Shown: one piece after another, positions 1-10,423 of the stretch
How positions within the stretch are numbered: position 1 is the first letter of the stretch
Layout of the letters: each line of letters begins with the position of its first letter
NCBI GenBank assembly: GCA_033439795.1
Contig: JAUTDP010000007.1
Coordinates: 1,860,001-1,924,000, forward strand
Source: Sordaria brevicollis
Lineage: Eukaryota > Ascomycota > Sordariomycetes > Sordariales > Sordariaceae
Length of the DNA stretch: 64,000 bases
Direction: 5' to 3'
Program-made: the position numbers and the translations under genes
Notes under the pieces: generated by a model
Told to the model about the DNA's origin: nothing
The model's input: the letters and a program-made list of their open reading frames with translations, nothing else
Databases searched by the model: none

Positions 1-243
1 AGGAAAAGAGGCTTAATAAAAGAGGTTTTAATTAAATAAAAAGGATATTATAACCCGATATAGGAGCCTTTAAAAAATTTTAAAAATATTATTACCTTAA
101 ACGAATTTAAAATTTAATATAATTTAATAACGGATAATAATAACCTAACCGACCGGTATATTAAAAAATTCTAATAAAAGGCTATAAATAAAACGAAATA
201 TATTACGAACGGAATAAAGGATTCTTAAATACGGATTAAAATA

Positions 244-684
244 AGAGAAACGCTATCTGCACGGGGTAAAAACTCTATTTGCACGGGGAACATTTTTTGT
301 TTTTCAAGGATATCTCAACGCCAAGACCAGCTTTCGCTGTAATACTAATATTGCGATTTTTTGTAGAATTTTGCGGATTTTTCAGTACTACAACCAAATT
401 TCCCGCCCCAAGATTGACAAAGCTCTAAAATTCCCTTTTTTATTTTTATTTCATTTTTAATTATTTTTCTTTTACTTTTGAAGTTTAGAATAAAATTAGC
501 CTACCTTCCCGGTAAGCCACGGCCATAACAGTAGTACCATTGAAAAGAGTAAAAAATTCTTGAAATTCTAACATACTCCTTGGATATTAGGAGCCTAGCT
601 AGTATCGTAAAAAACGGGGTTGAACTTAGTGATTTTTTTCCCCGTGCAGATAGAGTTTTTACCCCGTGCAAATAGAGGTTCTCT
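244..684. mobile_element. MITE-like element with about 46-bp terminal inverted repeats
   Basis: The two ends are inverted copies. The left end begins AGAGAAACGCTATCTGCACG and the reverse complement of the right end begins AGAGAACCTCTATTTGCACG. They agree for about 46 bp with roughly four differences. Each end contains the motif CTATYTGCACGGGG twice in direct orientation, separated by TAAAAACT. The flanks read AAAATA on both sides (238-243 and 685-690), a possible 6-bp target duplication, although the AT-rich context makes this less certain. The 350-bp interior has no ORF, so it is a non-autonomous element. It is much less AT-shifted than its surroundings, so it is either younger than the RIP event or too short to be a RIP target. 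Superfamily not assigned. Confidence 0.75.
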
Positions 685-1838
685 AAAATAAATAATAAAT
701 TAATTAGGGTAGGGCCCCGGCGAAATTAATAATTAATTTAATTTAAATATCTTTTATTAAATTATTTTCTATTACCTCCGATATAAATTCCCTAATAATA
801 ATTTCTTCTTCTTTTTTTTTATAATTGGATATATAAATATTAACGAAATTATAAACGTTTAAAGGCTTACGGGCGCGGTAGCGGAAAATAAAAAGCGCGG
901 GATAATAATTCTCTAAGCGTAAAAGCCTAGCGGCAATAAAAAAAGAAGAAAATAGAAGGCGGATACTATATTCGGATCGGGTATTTAAAGGGAAATGTTA
1001 CGCTTCCTATTATTTAAATTTATTACGTTATTTCTTATTATTTCCTTCGATTTCCTTTCCCTTTCTTCTCTTTTTCGTTAATAGGGGCTATATAATAGCG
1101 GCTTCTTTAATAGCGGTAGTAATAATAATAGTAGTAATATCGGCGGCGGTAATATTAGTAGCGGTAATTTCGGTATTAGTAGCGTAAATATTATAATCTT
1201 TAATTAAGCGGTTGAAATTTATACGTCGGTTATTTATTTACTTTACCTTTTCTATATTAATTATTAAATTAGATAATTATTCCCTAAAATTTTCGAATTT
1301 ACGGATTTACTTTTTGAAAATTTAGATCTCCGTAATATTAACCGAATTGTTGGTAATTTTAATAAAAGAAAAAGGTTCCGTAAGAGGCGCCTTAGCGGTA
1401 ACTTAATTAATAAAATTATTAAATTATATTAATAATTTAAAGAACCGTTAAGTAAAAGAAGAAAGGAAATTTATATAAAAATAAAATTTTACATTTTTAA
1501 AATTTAAAATCCTAATAAAACTTTAAACGTAGCGAAGTAATTATTATAGGAGTTTTTAAATATATACCCTTCGGTATATTAAGCTTTAAAGGCGGATTAA
1601 ATTTAAATAAGAACGGGTTTATAATTTTTACGGGTATATTAATAAAATAAATATATAAAAGCGGAAAAACCTTTATTAAGTATAATATAATTATATTTAT
1701 TGGTTAAGTAACTTTTATATTAAAAGTTTTAGGGTTCGGCCCCGGATAGAATATATTTGCGGATATTATTGGGAGCGGATTTGCCGGCTACGCCGGCGGC
1801 GGTAATATTAGGCCGAATTTAATAAAGCTTCGGCGGGG
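685..1838. other. RIP-degraded unidentified repeat
   Basis: AT-rich sequence between the MITE and the solo LTR. Stops occur in all frames and no domain is recognisable. It contains trinucleotide-like stretches (TAATAATAG and GGCGGTAAT, about 1100-1190). Confidence 0.5.
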
Positions 1839-2123
1839 TGTCATGGCATGGCAAGAGGGTGCCCAGAAGGCTGGGCACTAGGCAAGAGGGTGACAGGCAC
1901 AGGGCACCGGTGCCATGGCACATCGGATGAAATGAGGCTCCTAACCTTATCGATAAGATAGCCGGATTGGGAAGGCGGCATCGATTGGCAGAACCTGTCT
2001 TATATGCCAGGTTCACGATGCCTTCGTTTGTTACGATTCCTTTTCCTTCTTTACACTTAATATTACTTTGATTTGTGCCTTCTAATCTTGCTGTCTTATC
2101 ACCTGTAGATTCACGCATTCACA
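1839..2123. mobile_element. Solo LTR (285 bp) with 5-bp target duplication
   Basis: A GC-normal island begins TGTCATGGCATGG and ends GCATTCACA, the TG...CA ends of an LTR. It is flanked by identical 5-bp sequences, CGGGG at 1834-1838 and CGGGG at 2124-2128. A second LTR and any internal region are absent, so it is probably the product of LTR-LTR recombination. It shows little RIP mutation although it lies inside RIP-degraded DNA. A TATA-like CATATAAGA is present on the minus strand near 2005-2013, so the original element may have been in minus orientation. The 99-codon minus-strand ORF over it is probably fortuitous. Confidence 0.8.
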
Positions 2124-2128
2124 CGGGG

Positions 2129-3190
2129 TAGCGGGTTTAAAGGTAACGATTTTAACGGCGCCCTTATTATAGTGAAAAGCGGGAGTAGGGGTTGGCGGTA
2201 GGATAAGGGAATTAATAGCAATTTCCTATAAAATTAGGAATTTATAGAAAAATTCGAATTAAATAGCGGTAATGGGAAGGTTTATTTTAACGGCGATTAA
2301 TTAATAGTTAATTAATGCGTTTAGAAAGGAATTAACGGGAATAATAATAATAATAAAAATAATAAAGATAAGTTAGTACGCGCTAATAAAGGCGCGCGCC
2401 TATATTAATATTTATAATTTTAATTATTTAATAGGTTAAAGGAGGAAAGAGGAAAGAAAGAGAAAAAGAGGGAAAGAAGCGTAAAATATATATTAGAGGT
2501 GCGCGCGGTAGTAGCTTATTATCTAATATTTAAGGTCTACGTAATTATATACTTATTTATATATAGTATTTTTAATTGGAGGAAAAGAGGGGGGCTAATA
2601 TTATAAGGCTAATACCCGTAGCTAAATTTAATTAGTACTACTAATTGTACCGTTAGACGGTCTATTAATCGGGCCGTTAATTGCGGTCCTTACCGCTACG
2701 GTAAGCGGAGTAGCCCGTGCCCAATCCTTAAAAGGATAATTAGCTAGTGCCGTTTAGAGGGCGCCTCCCTTCCTCCCTTTTCCTCTTCGTAGAACCTTAT
2801 TAATTCGTTAAGACCCAGTATCTGTGCCAATTGTGCTGTACCCCTTATATTAATTAATAAATATATTAAAATAAAAATCTCTTCGCAATATAATTATAAA
2901 AATAATTTCACCCTATTATAAAAGACCTTAAGGGTAACGTATTAATAATTATAAATATATATATTTCCTATAATTCTAAATTTATTAAAAGGGTAATCAA
3001 TTAGATTAATAACATTTCCCCCAATAAATTAATAATGGTTATAATACCTAATAATTTTATAAATCTACGAGGGCTGCCGCCCCCGTACCCCCGCAAAATT
3101 TGCCTTCGGCAAATTTTATACGGGTGGGCAGAAATTTACTTGAAGCGGAGCTTAACATTTACTTCGTATATTTTTCATTATATTTTTAAC
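2129..3190. other. RIP-degraded unidentified repeat
   Basis: AT-rich sequence with stops in all frames, rich in TAATAATAA and purine-rich runs (about 2440-2480). No gene or element family recognised. Confidence 0.5.
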
Positions 3191-3425
3191 AAGTTTTTTT
3201 TATTATTATTTTTTATTTATTTATTTATTTATTTATTATTTATTTATTTATTATCATTTATTCATTTATTATTCTTTTTTTATTTATTATTATTTATTTA
3301 TTTATTATTATTTATTATTTATTAGTATTTATTTATTTATTAGTATTTATTTATTTACTATTATTTATTTATTAACAATTATTTATTTATTTACTCTTAT
3401 TTATTTATTATTTTTTAATTTACTA
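3190..3425. repeat. TTTA-rich simple repeat tract
   Basis: About 230 bp dominated by TTTA/TTTATT units. Read on the minus strand it is a TAAA-type tail lying immediately 3' of the tRNA-like segment at 3457-3535, the arrangement expected of a SINE. An ORF through it (about 96 codons, rich in Leu/Phe/Tyr) is an artefact of the repeat. Confidence 0.8.
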
Positions 3426-3456
3426 TTTAAATATTATTAAAAAGATTTTATTTTTA

Positions 3457-3535
3457 CTCCTGCCGGAAATCGAACCGACCGCTAAAGGGTATATATTATA
3501 ACCGTACATTTGCTAAGTTAGCTACGACGTTTTAT
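3457..3535 (-). other. tRNA-like relic, possible SINE head
   Basis: On the minus strand there is a B-box-like GGTTCGATTT flanked by GTCGG and CCGGC, which can pair as a T-stem. Upstream lie an A-box-like TAGCTAACTTAG and an anticodon-loop-like GTTATAA. The 7-bp acceptor stem does not form, the T-loop has one extra base, and several stem mismatches are of the C-to-T or G-to-A kind. It is therefore a mutated tRNA-derived sequence rather than a working tRNA. Its position next to a TAAA-type tail suggests a tRNA-derived SINE. Confidence 0.4.
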
Positions 3536-3572
3536 TTAGAAAATAAAATTATTTTTTTTTATTATATACCTA

Positions 3573-3838
3573 TCCGTCGGATTTTTTTAAAGCCGTTTTT
3601 CTCGCCCGGCAGGCAAGCTACGGTCACGTGAGTAGTACCATTATACTCGTCACAACATACTCATCATTTTGATACCCATTTTTCTCTATCCTTATCGATA
3701 AGCTTTTTAGATTTTTTTTTATATATCCGTCGGATTTTTTTAAAGCCGTTTTTCTCGCCCGGCAGGCAAGCTACGGTCACGTGAGTGGTACCATTGTACT
3801 CGTCTCAGCTTACTCATCATTTTGGTACCCACTTTGTC
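3573..3838. repeat. Tandem-like duplication, two 113-bp copies offset by 153 bp
   Basis: Copy 1 (3573-3685) and copy 2 (3726-3838) share TCCGTCGGATTTTTTTAAAG, then CTCGCCCGGCAGGCAAGCTA, then CGGTCACGTGAGT. Most differences are transitions. Part of the unit (CCCGGYARGC ... ACGGYCA ... AGTACCATT ... AACATACTC) also resembles the interior of the MITE at about 509-575, so it may be a diverged member of the same family. Confidence 0.7.
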
Positions 3839-6800
3839 TTGATAGGACCCACTTTCAAATGCCAAGCCCTAAGCGAGCTTGGCGGACAGGGATAGGGGGT
3901 CTTATTCAGCCAATTCCAACTCGAGAATTTTTTTCAACCAATTGCAGGTCGCGAAATCGCGGGTAAACCTCGTGGCTATTTACAGGGATTATTGACAGGG
4001 GGGTCACCGTATTATAGAAGAAGCTACGCTCAACGCTTTGCTCCGTGTTTTTTCAACACTTCTCAATGTTGAAGCTCCGCTTCAAATTACAACCTCTCAA
4101 TACAACTATTAATAAATTATTCAAAATTATAATAAAAAAAAAATAAAGGATTTACAAAACGAATAATTCATAAAACACCCGGGTAAAAAAATTATTATTT
4201 CTAATAAAAAGATCTAAGTTATATACGCAATCTTTTATTATTATAAGAAATTTATAAAAGAAAAAAAATAAATAATTATAAAGGCTTTTAAAAATAACGG
4301 TATCTCTATCCTCCTAAATAAATTAAAAAATTATATAATTAATATTAAAAAGATTAATAAAATTAAATTAAATTAAATAAATTAGGAGCGGGTCTTTAAT
4401 ATTATTAATAACGAACTTAGCGAGCTTAAAGCTATCTTTAAAAACGAAAACGATTTTTATCTTCAATATTATCTATAAAATAAAGAATTTGAATAAAAGA
4501 GGGAGAGAAGGAGGAAAATTATAGAAGAGGAATCTTTAAAAAAATATAACTATTATTTAAATAAAGATTTAAAAGTAATACTATATAATAAAGGGTTATT
4601 ATAATAAAATAATAAAGTAGAATTTATAATATAATTACGAACTTATAAACTTTAATAAAAATATTTATTAAAATAATAAGAATAATAATATAAATAATAA
4701 TTAAAATTCTTCATCACTCTTATTAAAATCCCTATTTTTAATATTATTACCCTATTCAATAAATTCGCCGCTATTAATTATATAGTCCTCCCCCTTTTCC
4801 TCCCCCTTTTTATCGTCCTAATAACGAAAAGCAATAGTAAAACCTTCTTACTAGAACTTCGTAATCTTTAAACGGTCGTTCTACTTCTCCTAATATTTAT
4901 TAAAATCCGCGATATAATAATATATTTTAATACTAAACCTAATAAAGTTCTCAATAATATTACGGCTTCGCTTATAAATCTAATTATAATAAATATACTT
5001 TTCGAAATTTATTAAATTCAATCCCTCCTTTATATTAGGGGATAATGGTATTCGAAAGACGACGAAATAATTATAACCTTCTTTAAATTAACTAAAATTG
5101 TAAAAATCATCGATTATATTTAGAAGGAAAAAAACGTTAATACTACCTTTATTTATTCTAAATACTTTATTTCCTTTATTTATTTATAAATAATAAAAAT
5201 ATACCTAATAAGGATTCTTAACTTCTCGAAATACAAAACTATAACGTTACGTTATACTATACTATAATTAAAGTTAGGAGATAGGGATAAATAAAATAGG
5301 GGTATTATTCTAAATGGAAGTATTAATTAGGGTATTTAAAAGAGGAAGAAAAATTATGCTAATCTCCCCAACAAAATAGAATAAATCCCCCCGAACACAA
5401 TATAGTAGAAACGGTTCAGATCGGTCAACTCCAACCAAATATAACGACCTCCGCCTTAACGTACATACATTTACTTATACAGAACGCGGGCTGAGTCTAC
5501 CACTACGCCACCCTCTTATGCTAGACTTCGGCACACTAAGTCCTCTAGGACAATTCTAGGTTTCCAGAGTTTTTACGGTATACAATCACATCCTTTTATT
5601 TCGACATGCAATATCGGGACGGTACACATCGATCAGAACACCGCAAGGAGGCTTTGGGACGTCTGCTTCGCGTGGTGATTACCGATAACGGTTACACAAC
5701 AACCTTTCCACTGCTCACGTTCACATCAATGCTGCAGCCGAGTTTAAAGGTGCGCCTACAGTATTGCATCCGTGCATTCTTACTCTTCCTCCCCAGTCTC
5801 TAGTTATCTCAGTTCGGATTTGGGTCCCGCTTAAAACACGACGTCCGAGTGACTTGCCGTGCATTGGTGCGCGACTTACATGGTTTCACAGATCTCTGGA
5901 TACTCGCCAAGCACCCTTGGCGGATGCAAGTTCGAGTGAGTGTCAGGCAAGGCATACCTGTATATTTTCACCGTATCCACCGTGTCTAGCCGGCTATCGT
6001 CATGATCACTCACAATGAAGACCAAGGCTGTAAACATTAACAGATATAGGGCCCAGCTTACCATAAAGAGCAATCGAGAGACCGGATCCAAAGCCTTAGA
6101 AACTATTTATGCCACGAGCCTGCGGCCATCGAGTAAAAAATTGTGCAAAACCACGAATTTGAGCCTTGTTAGGTCGACCATCTACAAGCCACACACCCTC
6201 CCATAAATGGCAAGCGCAGCCTTGAGCGATGTGTGCTCGATGGGCTGCCGAGATACATGCGAAGGACTGTTTCACATCACAAGGGTCGGCTACCTGGCTG
6301 CCTGGGCACGATATCGCTCCATCCGGCGGAAAAACCTGAAAAGATTGACTCATTCCTGCAAGGCGAATCAGAATCCGACGTAACGGCAGCACAGCTATTT
6401 TGGTCATATGCCCCGTTTTTGCGTGCTAAAGTCGGCTTTTCCTTGTTGATGAAGCATATGGATATCACGACCGGTCGGTCGAGGTGCATATCGAAAACCT
6501 ATCACGATGGTACGCGATTTGGAGAGGCCGATTAAAGGATGGATAACACTCCATGAACCCTGGATAATTCTCATCTCATTTCGAAACGGTCTAGAGCCCA
6601 GGGCGAAAGATGGAGAAAGATGGTGTGGGAGAAGCGGCGCGAGGCCTCTTGGAGGGGTGGCCTTGGGAAGCTCAACCCTTGACTTGTGATGGAGGCGAGG
6701 GGCCGAGCAGATGGTCGAAGCCAGGGAAACCGTGGAGCCAGGGAGCCAGGTGGTGTGGTGATGCATTGCATGTGGAGCGGCAGGGGTGGAAGCCATTAGC

Positions 6801-9224
6801 TGCAGTTGGACTTGGCATCACTTGAGCAGATGCTGATTGGCATGTTGTCTGCAACAGCGGCAAGCAGCTGACGCAGACTGCAACCTGCAAATCACGAACC
6901 CCATGAAGTGCAGTTGGCGACACCCTCCACAACCCACACGCCCACTGCAGCGACCTCCACCACGACGGCATGGCAGCCGGGGTTGTCAACCCCAGCTTCT
7001 CCATGCGGACTCCAACCTTCGCAACCTCGAAGTAGACGACATCCCTTATGAGAGAGTGTCAGAGTGGAACCTCCGGATTCCCTTGATCCCGCGTTGTCCG
7101 CGTGGGTAAACTTTCCAGATATCCTCATTCTAGCTTACAGAAAAGAAGCTGACAAGCGGTAGTAAGGTCATCCGAGAAGTTATACAGGGACCGATGCCCA
7201 AAGTTCTCATCCAGAAAGAGACCCAGACACTCGGGTGGAAGTCAGCGTTATCGCCTAATTTCTCGTGCGGCCCTGGACATCAGCAAAACAGATGTCAATG
7301 TGACACTGGCAGAAAAGTGTGAGCGGAAAGTATGCATGCGAGGAAAGGCTACGAGCGAAGTAAGGTTGGTAACGTTGCCCTGCTCATGAGCTTCATTGCT
7401 CTTTTCCCGTCCCCACTCATACATCTCCCCAAGGCTAGCGATGGGATCTCGCGGGAGTCCCGTCGCAGTCACTTGAGATGCCATCGTCTACTTCCAGTTT
7501 CACCGCCTTCCTGGCAGAGCGTACCTTGAGAGACACCAAAGCATCAGACAACTTGATATTCGATAGTTTCCCCTAGAATATCAAGCTACCAAAAAGATAC
7601 TCGAGTCCAGTATCCGAAGACATACATAAGCCATCTTACGGTATCCGCGTAAGTAAGCAGCCCACCTGAAATTAGAAGCACTTTTCAATAAGTCCTAGGA
7701 CCCTAGCATGAGCGGTTAGCTATAGCGTGCGGCCTTTTTGAATTCACGACGGCGCCTCTACGCTACGCATGCAACTCATGTGCATATTCTGGCTGCATGT
7801 CACAACATCCCTCACTGATCTAGTGGCTCGTCGACCAATATCGGGAAGCGACCATTGGTATGGCAACGGACGGCACAATCTGAATCGACTAACTTGACTC
7901 TTCGTTTCTTTTGCTTTCCCGCACTTGTTCTGGAAACCCACTCTTGGTCGCTTCTTGCCCCAGTTATGCCCTATAGCCACCCCCATTATTGAGACAGATA
8001 CCGCAATTGTTGTTGCGGTTGCCGCGATATCCTCAAAAAGCAAAGTGGAGTTGAACAGATCTGAACCAAAATGGCCGTCTGATGTTACTGAGGCGCCCTT
8101 GCCAGTTTGTACTAGTGTACTATCGCAGATTTTCCATGACGTTGAGCTTCTGTCGACATCATATCCTATCATAATTCCGTCTTTACTATTTTTGGCGCCG
8201 TTGAAGGCAAATAAGCAAGCTCATCGTTCCCTTGCTGGTTTCCTACTGCGACGTTTTGCCCGATCGTCAAAGCCAGACCAGCAGGACCTGCTAGGCTTGC
8301 CAATGTAATGCTACAACGACGAATAGCAGCATATTCCCGGACCGAAACGATGACGAACGAACCTACAAGCCAAGACAATCTTGAAAGTTTTACGCCTCGT
8401 GCGTGAGATATCTCATCACAGACAAACCTACCACTACTTTTACCATGCGGGGATTGCAAGGCTGAGAGAGATATCGTGAAGCCTGCGGTACGACGAAGCA
8501 CAGACTGCCTCCCAGTCCACCAGTGTGGTTCAGTCTCAAAAGGATGCTGGGAATGGGTTACACCCGACTTGACCGACCTAGCGACCGCCTTCCGTCCCCC
8601 CTCCATCTCTAACAACCCCTCCCTGCTTGCCGTATACCGGTATGCCTACACAGTAGGCTACTGGACAAGCGAGGCAAGTGTAACATCTTCTTACCTAGTG
8701 CACGTACCTCTTGGAAAGTCAACGTCCCACGCACACCAACACCCTCATCACATCCTGACATCTTAAAATGCCCCAACTCCATGTCTCAAGTCTCCTTGGA
8801 AGCGATCAAAAGTTCCGCAGGCACCTTACGTCGCTGGGTTGTGTTGCATCTTCCTAGACTCCAGTGATAATCTGGAAAAAACGGCCGGTTGAAGAGTCGA
8901 GTGCAGATCATATGATCCAGGGTCAATTTTGTTAATTTGAGTTGCGCAGAAATCGAAGCCAAGTGCTCTCTACCAAATCCTACAGGCTCTCAAAAAAGAT
9001 GGGTAAGGTTCGACGCGGACAGCAGCAGTAGGTCGACGTTACGGGTCTAAAGATCTTACTAAATACCCTATCAGACAACGATGCGAGCTGTGTAACACAA
9101 GACGCCGAGCATCTTTGGGAGAGAAAGGTATCCCATGCAGATGATATTGAAAGTTCCTCGGAGTTCTACTGCATATGAGATGTGTAACATGATGAGGGCG
9201 TGCATGACCGGCTCAGCAGGTCTT

Positions 9225-9269
9225 GTGGGTGGGTGGATGGACGGATGGATGGATGGGGGGGGGGGGGGG
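9225..9269 (+). repeat. GGAT-rich tract ending in a 15-G run
   Basis: Degenerate GGGT/GGAT units followed by 15 consecutive G (9255-9269). This is simple-sequence DNA that could form a G-quadruplex on the plus strand. Confidence 0.8.
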
Positions 9270-9719
9270 TAGATAATGGTCCTGCTCTCAAGGACAGATA
9301 CCAGGGTGGAATGTCGCTTTTGATATTGATATTGATACGACGAGGATAGCCGTTTGAGGCGAGCACATAATCGGTGGATGAGCTTCTGCTATTGATTGCC
9401 TTGAAAACTAGAGGTACGTGAACTAAAATAGGGAGAGTTGACCATGGAAGATGATTGCGAGTTCAGACTGTAGAGATCTCTCCTCAACCTATCATTGACG
9501 GAATGTCCGATACCCAGTATATCACAATATAGCCTACAATACAGCCAGATCTGATCTGATCTGATCTGATATAGCTAAGAAAATTCATTCACCACCGCAC
9601 ATCCGCACATACTCTCGATAGATTATGTGCAACATGTGTCTCTGGCGTTGTAAGCCGCTTCTAGGCTTTTGGGGGCGAGTCACTTAGGACGATCCCATCT
9701 CCTCTCCCATGTCATACCA

Positions 9720-9795
9720 CATTTTTTTTTTATTTTTATTTTTAATTTTTTTTTCATTTAAATTTTTTTTTTATTTTTTTTTATTTTTTTTTTTA
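9720..9795 (+). repeat. T-rich tract
   Basis: About 75 bp of mostly T, interrupted by A and a few other bases, in otherwise normal-composition DNA upstream of DIS3. No gene. Confidence 0.8.
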
Positions 9796-10423
9796 CAATC
9801 ACGGGTAGGTGCTTGCGTACTCGACTGCTATGCTACCTATCTATGTGCAAGCATGTGTGAGGTGCCAAGTTTGATATTTGATTCGAAATGTACAGCTCAA
9901 GAGTGAATGTGTGTGCCTGGATTAACCAGATGGGATTTTGATTGCCCTGTACCATACCTGTATATATGTTATTGAATTGTCGGTAGGAAGATGAGGTGTG
10001 TGTGAGTGGGCCGGCGGCAGGCCACCGAAGATGAGATGGTTGACGGTGATGGGATGGCCAGAGAGTGACCGAACGGGAGTGTCCGTTGCTTGTTCCTTGT
10101 CGGGGAGTGCACGTGTGGGCATGTAATTTTGGTATGTAACGCGGACGTTTTAGGGTGTAACTTGAAGCAGCTCTAGTGGAGCAGCCATGAGCCCGCGCTT
10201 AAGGTTAAGCGCAGACCGATTGCTGAATGGCTGGAAAGGCGCCCCCACCATTACCTAAGTCCTGGTTCAATAGTGCAGGGCAACCACCATCGTCCAGCGG
10301 CAGTTGCTGGCAGCCAGGGCATCACCAAAAATTCCATCTCCAAAACAACAAACTTCGACTTCTCGTTCGCCCGTTTGCAGTACCACCCAGCCGCCTCCGA
10401 CCCCGACGGCAACGACTGCAACC

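Larger units (their letters stand above)
1..5400. other. AT-rich, RIP-degraded repeat block
   Basis: Most of this stretch is A+T-rich, with stop codons in all frames and very many TpA steps. This is what RIP leaves of old transposons in filamentous ascomycetes. I recognise no gene and could not assign the bulk to a family. Islands of normal composition, listed separately, sit inside it: 244-684, 1839-2123 and about 3571-4020. A weak open stretch survives on the minus strand at about 4750-5200, but it has no motif I can name. The block ends near 5400, where composition becomes normal within about 100 bp. Confidence 0.75.
5401..10170. other. Gene-poor region of normal composition
   Basis: No convincing gene. 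ORFs are short, overlap on both strands and show no recognisable domain. The best candidate is a minus-strand pair, 8169-8615 and 7744-8172, overlapping by ATGA in different frames. The second has one hydrophobic stretch (TTIAVSVSIMGVAI). It could be a decayed or spliced small membrane protein, but I cannot support it. Simple sequences present: (TGATC)n at about 9548-9570, a GGAT-rich tract ending in 15 G at 9255-9269, and a T-rich tract at 9720-9795. Confidence 0.5.

Noticed and set aside
3035..3325. 96-codon hydrophobic ORF
   Set aside because: Its second half is a translation of the TTTA simple repeat.
5470..5515. tRNA-like A-box segment (GTGGCGTAGTGGTAGACTC on the minus strand)
   Set aside because: Only the 5' half looks tRNA-like; no proper B box at the expected distance and no acceptor stem.
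7744..8615. Two overlapping minus-strand ORFs that could be one frameshifted gene
   Set aside because: No recognisable domain or splice signal joining them; not enough evidence for a gene or pseudogene.
10304..10423. 40-residue N-terminal extension of Dis3
   Set aside because: No ATG in this part; the strong AACCATGG start at 10424 matches the family's N terminus.
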